In this document: one piece after another, positions 33,840-44,012 of the stretch
Numbering within the stretch: the stretch's first letter is position 1
How the letters are laid out: every line of letters begins with the position of its first letter
Assembly: GCF_048544455.1 (NCBI RefSeq)
Contig: NC_133538.1
Location: forward strand, 38,844,969 to 38,908,968
From: Silene latifolia
Lineage: Eukaryota > Streptophyta > Magnoliopsida > Caryophyllales > Caryophyllaceae
Reading direction: 5' to 3'
Length of the DNA: 64,000 bases
Notes under the pieces: model-generated
Told to the model about the DNA's origin: nothing
The model's input: the letters and a program-made list of their open reading frames with translations, nothing else
The model's database searches: none
Translations under genes and position numbers: made by a program

Positions 33840-35400
33840 ATGAATTCCAAATCTGTCAAATGTCCTCTCTTCGATGGGACAGACTATGGTTGGTGGAAAA
33901 ATCGTATGATGCATTTCATACAAGGAACAGATTACGAATGTTGGGTAATCATAAAGAATGGTCCTCTTGCTATCACTACCACTAGTGCTACAAATGTGGT
34001 TAGTGAGAAAGAAGGACTACACCTCCGATGATTACAAAAAGGCGGAGAAAAATGCTAGGGCCATATCACTTCTGCAATCTGGTATCGGTGAATCCGAAAC
34101 TAGTCGGATTGTAGGATGTAAAACGGCCAAATAAATCTGGGATAGTCTTGAACTAGCCCATGAAGGGACTATAGAAGTAAAGAAACAACGCATTGACATC
34201 TTAATGCAACAATATGAGTCCTTTAAAATGGGTCCAGATGAGTCGTTAAAGAGCATGTCTTCACGCTTTTCCAGCATAATTAATGAACTTGCTAATCTTG
34301 GTAGAACTTATGAATCTGAGGATATAGTTCGTAAAGTCTTAAGAAGTCTTACCATAAGATGGCGACAAAAGGTTACGGCCATTGAAGAGGGTAGGGATTT
34401 AACCTTACTAAAATATGAGTCATTAATGGGAATTCTCATGGCACATGAACTAGTCCTTGATGAGGATGCAAAAGAAATTCCTAAAGCTAAAGGTCTAGCG
34501 TTAAATGCTTTTTCAAGTGATAATGAAAGTGATGTTGAAGAGGAAGTTGCTTTGCTGTCTAAACGAATTGCTATAATAATCAGAAAGCAAAATCAAGGAA
34601 AGTTCGATAATTTTAAATCAAAGAAATCAACTCCTTCATTCTCCTCATCTTCTTCTTCTTCGTCTTCACGTTTTATGTCTAGAATGCGTTGTTTTAAATG
34701 TGGTGACCGTGATCATCAAATTCGAAATTGTCCTAATGGGAAGAAGAAAAGTCTAGAGATAAACGTGACAAAACTAAACAAGAGTATAAACGTGCTATGA
34801 TTGCTGCAGTTTGGGGGTGAATCCGACTCTGAGGATGATGAATCCCCTAAAGAAAAAAAAGAGGAGAAGCTCTGTCTCACCACCACCTATAAGCCAAGGT
34901 CACAAAGAAAGACGTGCAATGACTCTCTTCGATGTCTAATGGCCAATTCTGAAGCATCTGACAGTGATTCCGATGATGAGGTAAGCCTTTTTAACCTTAA
35001 GGTTCAAATTAGAACTTTGTCTAGAAATCAAATTATAAATTTGCTTGATGAGACCCTAGACACAAGTTATGAACAAAACAAGCGTCTTGATGCTATGCAA
35101 ATTGAAATTGAGAGTATTGCGAAGGAGAACATTGATTTAAAGTAAGATCTGAAGCATATGTCTAGAGAAACAGTCGATCAGACTGTTCATAATGAACTCA
35201 TTGCTGAAAATGAAACCCTGACTAACAAAGTTCGAGATTTAACTAAAGAACTGAAGCAAATATCTAAACAGACAGACGGTCAGGCTGTTCAGAATGAACT
35301 CACTGCTGAGAACGAAATTCTGACTAATAAAGTCCGAAATTTAACTAATGAACTAGATGAGATTAAAAGAATAAATACTACTAGTTCATCTACTTATTCA
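33840..35400 (+). pseudogene. gag: copia gag with acidic coiled-coil tail
   Basis: ATG 33840 (MNSKSVKCPLFDGTDYGWWK) opens a DUF4219/UBN2-type gag: FIQGTDYECWVIIKNGP, then after a frameshift near 34015 DYKKAEKNARAISLLQSG, MLMQQYESF-like and SFKMGPDESLKSMSSRFSSI, VRKVLRSLTIRWRQKVTAIE. An S-rich linker and CCHC knuckle follow (CFKCGDRDHQIRNC, ~34690-34731). Beyond 34800, after another shift, come acidic D/E/S stretches and heptad-like helices (QTVHNELIAENETLTNKVRD, repeated as QAVQNELTAENEILTNKVRN). Stops at 34132, 35143 and 35401 break it. It would assemble the particle. Confidence 0.8.
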
Positions 35401-36002
35401 TAAATTCGTTCTAAATTTGATAGTCTTAATGCTGATTATGATGCTCTTCTCATTAAGAACAAAGACTTACTTATTAGAGTAAGTAACTTGGAAATTGATT
35501 TAGGGAATGCTAGAAATGTTGTTTCTAAATGGGAAGGAAGTGGTACCGTTCTAAACTTTTTAATTAACCAATCTAAAACCTAAAACAAACTTGGATTAGG
35601 TTATGACTCTTGTTCTAACGTCAAACAAAACGATTCTTAATATCGTACTGTTTGGGTGCCTGAACAGAAAGTAAACACTCCTTATGTCTGTTTAAAACAG
35701 AATGACTCTTGTACTGCTAGCATCAATAAACGTGAATCTTATGAAAGAGACTTTCACAAGCGTAAGTACGTGGGCCTGCCAGAGTATATTCTTTGCAAGT
35801 TTTGTGGCAAGACGGGACACGTATTTAATGCTTGTGAAAAACGGTTAAATTATTTAGACCAAAACTTCAGAGTTGTTAAGAGGATGTGGATTAGAAAAGA
35901 TGTATTAGATTTGGTTCGTTATAAGAAGGGACCCAAACTTGTTTGGGTTCCTAAGTCCTCTAACTAATCTTATTTCAGGGCCCTAAGAGAGGAAGCAGCC
36001 GG
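35401..36002 (+). pseudogene. copia gag-protease linker with second zinc knuckle
   Basis: Mostly open, broken by TAA at 35401, 35581 and 35638. The segment 35656-35967 is open and holds a CCHC motif (CKFCGKTGHVFNAC, ~35797-35838) and a conserved-looking tail (RMWIRKDVLDLVRYKKGPKL, VWVPKSSN). A second knuckle before protease is known in SIRE-type elements. Confidence 0.65.
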
Positions 36003-37100
36003 TGGTATCTAGACAGCGGATGTTCTCGACACATGACAGGTAATAGAAACCACTTTCTCTCTTTGTCGGCTTACAATGGTGGAAATGTGACATTTGGAGA
36101 CAATATGAAAGGTGAGGTAATTGGCATTGGAAAAATTGGTAAGTCTCTCTCACATTCCAACGATGATGTGCTGCTTGTTCATGGCCTTAGGCATAACTTG
36201 ATTAGTATTTACCAATTATGTGACAAAGGTAATAAAGTTGAATTTCATGCAAATTCTTATTATGTAATTAGGGAAAGTACTAATGAGATCATACTTGAAG
36301 GTAAACGAGTAAATAACATTTATATGGTTGATTTAGGAGATGTCCCTAGAGAAACCATTAATTGTTTATCGGTCATACAAAACGATCCTTATTTATGGCA
36401 TAAGAGATTTGGACATGTCGGTTTTTCTTCTATGAACAAACTTAGCAAACTTGATTTAGTAGATGGTTTACCGTCTATAAAGTTTGAAATTGATGGAGTT
36501 TGCAATGTTTGTGTTCGTTGTAAACATGTCCGAAGTTCTTTCAAATCCAAAAGGTTCGTTAGTACCACTAAGCCTCTAGAACTCATTCACATGGACTTGT
36601 GTGGTCCGATGAGGATTAGAAGCCGAGGTGGGAGTCTTTATGTATGTGATCTAGTGGATGATTATTCTCGGTTTGTTTGGACATTGGTTTTGCACTCAAA
36701 AAGTGAAACATTTGAAGAATTTTTTTGTCTGATAAAAAAACTCCAAAACAAACTTGGTCATAATTTGATATCCATTAGAACTGATCATGGTACAGAATTT
36801 AAGAATGAAGCTTTCATATCATTTTGCAGGGAACATGGCATTGAACACACCTACTCCGCAAGAAGAACGCCTCAACAAAACGGAGTAGTGGAGAGAATGA
36901 ATAGAACATTAGAAGACATGTCTCGAACCATGTTACTTTGCAGCGAGTTGCCTCGAATCTTTTGAGCTGAAGCTGTGAATACGGCTTACTACATTCATAA
37001 TCATGTCTTTATTAGATCTATCCATATGAAAACGCCTTATGAGCTCTTATATGGACATAAGCCAAATATTTCACACTTTCGTTGTTTTGGTTCAAAATTC
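36003..37100 (+). pseudogene. pol: copia protease and integrase
   Basis: The protease active site is at 36003 (WYLDSGCSRHMTG), giving DSGCS. The GAG-pre-integrase region has LWHKRFGHVGFSSMNKLSKL and CVRCKHVRSSF (HHCC). The integrase core has HMDLCGPMRIRSRGGSLYVC, DDYSRFVWTLVL, IRTDHGTEFKNEAF and E in QQNGVVERMNRTLEDM; all three catalytic acids are present. A TGA at 36963 replaces tryptophan before AEAVNTAYYIHN, the only stop in this part. The product would cleave the polyprotein and integrate cDNA. Confidence 0.88.
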
Positions 37101-39251
37101 TATGTCCATAATAATGGTAAAAACAATTTGGGAAAATTTGACCCTAGAAGTGATGAGGCGGTTTTTATTGGATATTCAACAAATAGCAAAGCTTATAAAG
37201 TTTCTAATAAAAGAACAATATGTTTCGAGGAAAGCGTTCATGTGATTTTCGATGAAACTAATGTGCTTAATGCTGAATTGCAGGATGATGATGAATTTGA
37301 GATTGGATTTATCCAAGATGATGCCCCTGAATTGGAAGAAGGGCCCTCATCCGTGGACGAAAATAATGCTGAACAGTCCACGAATTTAGGAGGAACAGAA
37401 CAGGACAGTGGGACGTCTAATCAGAATGAACAAACGTCTACTTCAGGAAGTAAACAGTCAGGCAGTGTGTCTAGTAGTGATCCGGACAAGGCATCCAGTA
37501 ACTCCAGTGCCTCTGAAAATATCAGCTCAGGGACAGAAACGATACAGACAGACACCAACACTGTTCGGACGTCAAATGAATCAGAAACTTTCGTTCCTCG
37601 TCCATGGAAGCATCAAAGCTCGCATCCCCTGGATAGTATCTTGACTAGTATCCATGATGGAATTAGAATAAGATCTTCTTTACATAACTTCTGTGCTCAT
37701 TATAATTTCTTGTCTGAAATAGAACCAACTAATGTTAATGATGCTTTGAAAGATACTGATTGGGTTTTGGCTATGCAGGAGGAACTTAATCAATTTGATA
37801 GAAGCAAGGTGTGGCATTTGGAATCGCATCCAAAGGATCGTTCCGTCATAGGAACAAAATGGGCATTTCAAAACAAATTGGATGACGGTGGTGTTATTGT
37901 GAGAAACAAAGCAAGGCTCGTGGTACAAGGATACAATCAACGAGAAGGCATAGAATATGAAAAAACTTTTGCACCCGTTGCTAGACTTGAAGCAATCCGC
38001 CTTCTTATTGCCTTTGCTGCGTATATGGGTCTCAAACTCTTTCAAATGGACGTTAAGACCGCGTTTCTTAATGGATATTTGGAAGAGGAACTGTATGTTG
38101 AACAACCTCCCGGTTTTTTAGATAGTAATTTTCCTCATCATGTTTATAAATTAGATAAGGCACTTTATGGTCTTAAACAAGCTCCTAGAGCTTGGTATGA
38201 TAGACTATCAAAATTTCTTATGGAAAATGGTTTTCAAAGAGGATCAGTTGATAAAACACTATTTTTAAAACCGGAGAAGGAAGAGTTGCTCATTGTTCAA
38301 ATTTATGTAGATGATATCATTTTTGGAGCAACTAATGACTTAATGTGCAGTTATTTCTCAAATCTTATGAAGTCGGAATTCAAGATGAGCATGATGGGCG
38401 AATTAGGATTCTTTTTGGGACTACAAATCAAGCAAACTCCACATGGTATAATGATTCATCAACGAAAATATATCAAGGAGATGCTAAAGAAGTTCGGAAT
38501 GAATAACGCTAAACCATATGATACACCAATGATTGCTTCGCTAAAGCTTGATAAAGATGATAAAGGTAAAAGTGTAGATAAAAAAGTGTATAGAGGTATG
38601 ATTGGTTCTCTATTGTATCTCACCGCAAGTCGTCCGGATATTCTTTTTTGTGTATGCTTGTGTGCTAGGTTTCAATCCAATTCCAAAGAGTCACACTTAA
38701 CTGCTATGAAGCACATTTTTAGATATTTGATTGGAACCCAAGACTTATATTTGTGGTACCCTATGGATTGCAATTTCACTCTCACGGGGTATTCAGATGC
38801 AGATTATGCAGGTTGCTCAGTCGAAAGAAAGAGTACCTCTGGTGTAGCTACTTTTGTAGGACCGTGTCTTATATCTTGGGCCTCCAAGAAGCAAAATACG
38901 GTCGCACTATCCACCACCGAGAGTGAGTATATTGCAGCTGCTCAATGTTGTTCACAGATCCTATGGGTAAGACAACAGTAGCGGGATTACGGTATTACAG
39001 TTAATTGTGTTCCTATATTCTGCGATAACACTAGCACAATTAATATTTCAAAAAATCCTGTTCAACACTCCAAGACAAAACATATAGATATACGTCATCA
39101 TTTCTTACGTGACAATGTGGAAAATTGGAATATATGCTTAAAATTTTGTAAAACTGAAGATCAGTTGTCCGATATTTTTACTAAGCCACTACCTAGAGGA
39201 CCTTTTGAGAAAATCCGATTAGAATTGGGTCTTTTAAATAGTAGCTCGTAG
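37101..39251 (+). pseudogene. pol: copia reverse transcriptase and RNase H
   Basis: Integrase C-terminal part (FRCFGSKFYVHNNGKNNLGK, KFDPRSDEAVFIGYSTNSKA), an S/T/E/Q-rich linker, then RT: DTDWVLAMQEELNQF, KARLVVQGYNQREGIEYEKT, FAPVARLEAIRLL, QMDVKTAFLNGYLEEELYVE, DKALYGLKQAPRAWY and the catalytic YVDDIIFG (~38305). RNase H: GYSDADYAGCSVERKSTSGV, SWASKKQNTVALSTTESEYI. A TAG at 38979 interrupts, after which the frame continues (CDNTSTINISKNPVQHSKTK, HIDIRHHFLRD) to TAG 39249. The 668-codon stretch from 36975 is intact. Confidence 0.9.
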
Positions 39252-39959
39252 TAACTTACGTCCTAATATTGATCCCTCTATGATTGACTAGATTGTAGTG
39301 ACGTGATTACGTGCTGGTAACTTGTCCTATGTCATTAAAGTCGAGATGCATCTACTTACTCTAGTCGGCTTATTTGTTCATATAGATTAGTAGTGAGTTG
39401 ACTTGTTGTGTTTTGTTAATTTACATACTTTATGCAATTTGTTTTGGCAAAATAACATAAATTAAACCCGTATAAACCACCCACACTTGTCCTATTCAAA
39501 CCATCCTCTCGTCCAAGTCCAACCCAAAATAATTGTCTCATATTAAAACCTCACCTACCCCTCATAAACTCTCAAGTCATATTCTTACTAGACAATTCCC
39601 AATTCAACAAAAAAAAAAATCCCAAACCCTAAAAATCTTCGACGGCTCCCATGGCTAAGAAGAAAGTCAAAATATCCGTCCCTTCACCTCCAATAGCCTC
39701 TAAAACCGCCGCCACCACACGATCCAAAACCCAAACCACCGAATCCACCTTCACCCCTTCATTATCTGAAAAACCCGCCACCTCAACCGAACCCAAAACT
39801 GTTGTACCTACCACCATCGTTGGACTCTCTCCCTTGGTTGACCAGAGATGCGGAGTAGCATCGTGTGGAGTAGTCTGGTTGGCTCAACACGGGGTTGTCG
39901 GGTGCGGAGTAGCGCCAAGTGAGGGGGAGTTTCGGCACACACATTTGAAAGGGGGAGAT
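39252..39959 (+). other. copia 3' region with a short S/T/P-rich ORF and polypurine tract
   Basis: Noncoding until ATG 39651, preceded by CAAACCCTAAAAATC. The frame (MAKKKVKISVPSPPIASKTA...) is rich in S, T, P and K for ~60 codons, then changes character and runs into the LTR. It may be the truncated start of the extra downstream ORF known from SIRE-type elements, or of a captured gene; too short to tell. Purine tract GAAAGGGGGAGA at 39947-39958. Confidence 0.5.
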
Positions 39960-40148
39960 TGTTGAGGTCTCTTCCCATATGTGTGTGAGGGACATTGTCC
40001 CACATCGGTAGAATAATAGTGAAGAGGCTAGCTTATAAGTTAGTGGGCTACTCCTCCTATCACCAATTGGTTTTAGGATGGAACCTCACTTGTTTGTGGG
40101 CCGGTCTAATGCACCTAATTCTATAAGCCCGCTGCAGAGGACTCAACA
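39960..40148 (+). repeat. copia 3' LTR (189 bp)
   Basis: TGTTGAGGTC...CTCAACA; followed by AAGTC (40149-40153), the right target duplication. Confidence 0.95.
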
Positions 40149-40641
40149 AAGTCGATCGATCAAGAAGAATAGTCGATCGACTTTTTGTCGTCGCGCAGTT
40201 CCTACAATGCGCACTGAACTTCAAACGGCCGCCATTTCTTCGTTACTTGGGCAAACAGAGCGTTTTCGGTGGCGTTGGAAAGCTAAGAGGACAAAATTTC
40301 ATCTCCAATTAGAATGACCGGAAAATATGTTGTAGAACTCAAGATAAGACTCTTCAAATTAGGCATTAGTAATTTGAAGTTCTTCCTTTGCTCGCCTAGC
40401 TATCTTACTTCTTTGCGCATCACAATTAGTAGTTTCCAAGCTCCGACTCAACCCATCTCCTAAATGCATGCATAGGGACATGTTTTAGGCATGATTATGC
40501 TCTTTTCCGGTTCATACCTACAAATAATACAAGACAAGCCAAAGTAGACAATTCGAGGACATTTTTAGCTAAACACTACACAAAATGCATAGAAATGCGT
40601 GCAAATGAAGTACGAAATACCTATATAAAATGCACGCATCA
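40149..40641 (-). repeat. element 3 3' LTR, part right of copia
   Basis: Continues GTCGATCGATCAAG... and ends TGCACGCATCA. On the minus strand the LTR begins TGATGCGTGCATTTTATATAGG, with TATATAGG near 40619-40626 as possible TATA box. Purine tract AATCTCCCCAAA (plus strand) at 40642-40653. Confidence 0.85.
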
Positions 40642-40653
40642 AATCTCCCCAAA

Positions 40654-42060
40654 CCAAACCTTTGCTTGTCCCCAAGCAAACTATATGCGAAACTAATGGA
40701 ACAAAAAAGAAAACTCAGAGCTAGCTACAAATTGTCCACTTAAACCGATTTAATGCAGCAAAACTAACACTTACAGCAAAAACTGTCAAATGCAAACGAG
40801 TTGTAGGATGTCTATAATAAAACTGAACCGTTGACCTTGCAAGACCTTTGATGATGGACTCTCACGGGTCACTCTTCTCTCATGAAGCAAAAGGTAAGCA
40901 TATGAGTGTAAGAGAGAAAGAAATATAGTCGCTCACCTAAACTACGACCCACATAAACATGCTTGCAGCTAATATGATAGACAATTCTAACTACCGTACA
41001 CACATTCCAACCAAACAAGGTCTGTCATAGCCGAGGGCTTACAAAAGTTATGGGAAGGTGAGGTTATGGGTAAGAAAAGGCAAAACAAGTATGGAAAATA
41101 TGGAGGTAAAGCGTCAAGCTAGCAACCTAATCAAACCAAGTGACAACATCCGATTCTTAATCCATCTCAAAACTAAGCACAAGTGCCTTTATTTTGGCAC
41201 AAAAAACTCACTCAACCAAAGCATACTCCTCATAAGATATAATTAAAGCATAGGAGCGAAAACCGTTTATAAACAAATCTTTTCATCATTCATTTTTTTT
41301 CTTCTTCTTTTTTTTTCGGTTTTCTTTCTTTCTTTTTTTTCGGTTTTTTTTTTCAACTCTTTTTTTTCCTCATCCTCCTTTTTTTTTCAAAAATTACCAA
41401 CTCCAAATTATCAGATACAAGCCAAACTCGGCACAATGAACTATATACCGCAAAACAATCTAAACTAGCTTGACAAGGCAGGCTAAATCTGGATGTAGTT
41501 AAGGGTCAACAGGCAAATTTGGCTAAATGTGGAGTTAAATGGGTAAAAATGAAAGAAAGGGGAATGTAAGCACCTCCCTGCATGTGACACCAACCACTAA
41601 CCCGAATGTATGTAGGCAAAAAGCAATTGAATTTCATATACGTGCAAATTAATGATACATGTTATGCAAGGAGTACTACTCACAATCCTACATGAAACTG
41701 ATCATAAATGACACCAGTTTATAAGGCTCTAAATTTTAGAATTTATAAGTAGTTTGCCAAAATTTTCAGGTCAAGTCTATTCGTTCAGCTAAATTTTAAC
41801 ATAAACTCGTAGATATTCAAAAACACAATGCTAAGAAGAATAATAGTTTATGCAAGGCTTAAGCAAAAAGACAATTGCAGTGTAATTTCATCATTGAAAT
41901 CTACCGTTCCGACTCGACCTATATGCTAAAATAAACGTGAATTTTTATTTTTATTTTTTCTCCAATTTTTTTATTTTTATGGGATTTTTGATTTTTTTTT
42001 TTGAAATAAATAACAATGCAAACGGAAATGTAATAAACGTGAAACAAAAATGCAATACCT
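40654..42060 (-). other. element 3 interior, noncoding
   Basis: Starts with CCAAACCTTTGCTTGTCCCC, i.e. minus strand GGGGACAAGCAAAGGTTTGG, typical upstream of Athila-type 3' LTRs. Remainder AT-rich without recognisable coding. A T/C-rich tract (minus-strand purine tract, over 100 bp) runs at 41285-41395. Confidence 0.6.
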
Positions 42061-42720
42061 CAGCCCCTAAGCGCTGGCTTCACTCCGCCCATCAATAAAT
42101 GGACCATTTGTTACGCCCAAAGCAGCATTCGATAACTGAAAAAGGGGCCTGGAAGAGGCTCGAGAACAGAGCCCAAGTCTCCTTCTGCCCCATCATGCGA
42201 TCCAGAGCCAGAAACGAGTGGGGCAGCTGAAAAGAAAAGGGCAAGGGAATCTGCCAGCCAGCGTAAAAGCGATCAGAATTCGAACACGCCGACACATCTT
42301 TTCCTCGCCCGGCCCGCCCGCGCGCGGTTAGAAAGATTGGCCGCTTTACAAACAATAGGAAAGCAAGATCGGCGTTAGGAAGCGGAGATCGCACCGGGAG
42401 ATGTGGTTAGAGCCCGGCTATAGCAAAGTTGGACATAGCAGATGCAGCGGACGAAGGGATCGAATCAAAGTTCACGCCGCCCGCCCTTTCTCGATTCTAA
42501 CCCATGTAGCTTCATAGGAGCGCCTTCCTTCTGAGCCAGGATCATAGTCTTAGGTGTGTGAGTCTAATTCAAATCAGGCAACCAGTGGCAATGTTGCGCA
42601 CCAATCCTAGGAATTCCGTTCGTCTGGAGCGAGTGAAGCGAAGCGCCAAACATTTGGTACTGAGTTTCCTCCTCTCGTCAAGCCAACTTTCCTCTTTGGT
42701 TTGGGATATGTAGACACGGA
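42061..42720. other. organelle-like insert (candidate NUMT)
   Basis: GC content rises sharply against ~35% on both sides. The style (GCGAGTGAAGCGAAGCGCC, TAGGAGCGCCTTCCTTCTGA, GCCCGGCCCGCCCGCGCGCG) is that of plant mitochondrial DNA rather than retroelement. Frames on the minus strand (e.g. KRKVGLTRGGNSVPNVWRFA) resemble translated mitochondrial spacer, not a gene I can name. Borders are estimated from composition only. Confidence 0.45.
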
Positions 42721-43386
42721 TATGAATGCATATACCCTCCCCAAACCGAACTGTACAATGCCCTCATTGTACACAACAGCTAACAGGAGCAGCACAAATA
42801 GGGGAAAGGGAAAAATGCAAACTAAAGGAAATGAGAGAAGAGCTAGAAACTTACAAAATAGCGCGATATAGACGAACCTCCCCAAACCAGCCAGCAACAA
42901 GGGAAGTCGTAGTTATCCGGTCAGCTTAATTTGCGAATAGAATGCAGGAATATTTGATCGACAATAAGCAACTCTCGATCGAATAAACGGAGCTTTCGAT
43001 CGAAGAAGTAACAGCTCAATCGAATCGCCCTGAAGTGCACAATGGTCGATCGACCACATAAAGGTGATCGATCGAATAAATACCCTGGAAAGCGGTTCGA
43101 TCGAACAACATGGATGATTCGATCGAATTTTTCCTCATGCACGCGGCCCAAGGCATCTCTCCTATACCTGAAATTTCGCAAATAGCGACCTAAAATACTA
43201 CCAAAACCAAGTCTAAAATGTTTTGCAGTCTATAGTCGAGAAAACTAATTACTAAAAGCTAGAGCACACAGTACTAATTAAAATGTCTTAAAATCTAAAC
43301 ATAAAGTATTAAAATCCGGGTTGCCTCCCGGTCAGCACTGGTTCCAGATAGGTCCCGCACGACGTCTTCTTATCTTCATATATCAA
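42721..43386 (-). repeat. element 3 interior with TCGATCGA palindrome cluster
   Basis: Noncoding. About eight TCGATCGA-type palindromes lie between 42955 and 43127 (near 42955, 42974, 42995, 43017, 43046, 43064, 43096, 43118), some degenerate, spaced about 20-30 bp. They parallel the CTCGATCGAG arrays of element 1, an unrelated element. Confidence 0.6.
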
Positions 43387-43926
43387 TTACTCCAATTGAG
43401 CACAATCAAAGCAGCTCAAAGCTCTTAGTAGTCGATCATACATCCTGTCATGAAACTCATAAAAATGACAATAGAAATTAGTTAGACATGATAAAACAAA
43501 AATAATAGAGACGTAGTCATGTAACAAGTTTCTCTTTTTGCCTCTATGCTTAGATTTAGCTTCTTTGTCATATTTAAACCGATTAAAAGGTAATACGGGA
43601 GAATCATTTATGGAAGATACAAGAGGTTTTTCTAAAAGAAAAAGACCAATGCGCTCATAAATTTTCAGCCTAGCAGATACTCCATCTTTTTTATCATCAA
43701 GTTCATGACTTGCGGTGTAATCGTACCCATTACCCAACAGAGCGGCTTCTACAGCATCCACTTGAGCTTCCCAAGAATCACCTGCAAAAACCTCTACACA
43801 TGGATCGTAATCCAAATGGCTCAAGGCAAAGAACTCGTGAGAAAATTCTTTCAAGAGATCATCCATGAGATCCCCTTCGGTAAGTGTATATGGGTAACTA
43901 ACACAGAGAATTATAAGAACGGTCAC
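43387..43926 (-). CDS. unknown 179-residue ORF next to the element 3 primer site
   Basis: Minus strand, ATG at 43926, about 65 bp inside the primer site, i.e. in the position of gag. Acidic N-terminal half (GDLMDDLLKEFSHEFFALSH, LDYDPCVEVFAGDSWEAQVD), a basic patch (KYDKEAKSKHRGKKRN), then a hydrophobic/aromatic C-terminus (YVSIIFVLSCLTNFYCHFYE) that could be one membrane segment. I do not recognise the family and see no CCHC or enzyme motif. Being intact in an otherwise noncoding element is notable, but 180 codons can stay open by chance. Confidence 0.4.
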   Translation of the reverse strand: MTVLIILCVSYPYTLTEGDLMDDLLKEFSHEFFALSHLDYDPCVEVFAGDSWEAQVDAVEAALLGNGYDYTASHELDDKKDGVSARLKIYERIGLFLLEKPLVSSINDSPVLPFNRFKYDKEAKSKHRGKKRNLLHDYVSIIFVLSCLTNFYCHFYEFHDRMYDRLLRALSCFDCAQLE

Positions 43927-43989
43927 AAGGAACAGAAGTTCATTGAGACAAAAGACAAACTAAGTAAAAACAAACAGAAATTTCTTGCC

Positions 43990-44007
43990 TCCCCGGCAAC
44001 GGCGCCA
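43990..44007 (-). promoter_or_regulatory. primer-binding site, tRNA-Asp (element 3)
   Basis: Minus strand TGGCGCCGTTGCCGGGGA, five bases from the 5' LTR terminus (TGATACCG on the plus strand). Confidence 0.88.
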
Positions 44008-44012
44008 AAATT

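Larger units (their letters stand above)
33565..40148 (+). mobile_element. Ty1/copia element (SIRE/Maximus-like)
   Basis: 6584 bp, plus strand, target duplication AAGTT/AAGTC (33560-33564, 40149-40153). LTRs of 189 bp (four differences), tRNA-iMet primer site, gag with CCHC, protease, integrase, RT, RNase H in copia order, then ~700 bp of 3' sequence and a purine tract. Gag has a long acidic coiled-coil tail, and a second knuckle precedes protease, features of the SIRE/Maximus group; the LTRs are unusually short for that group. Stops and shifts in gag and RNase H make it inactive. Confidence 0.9.
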
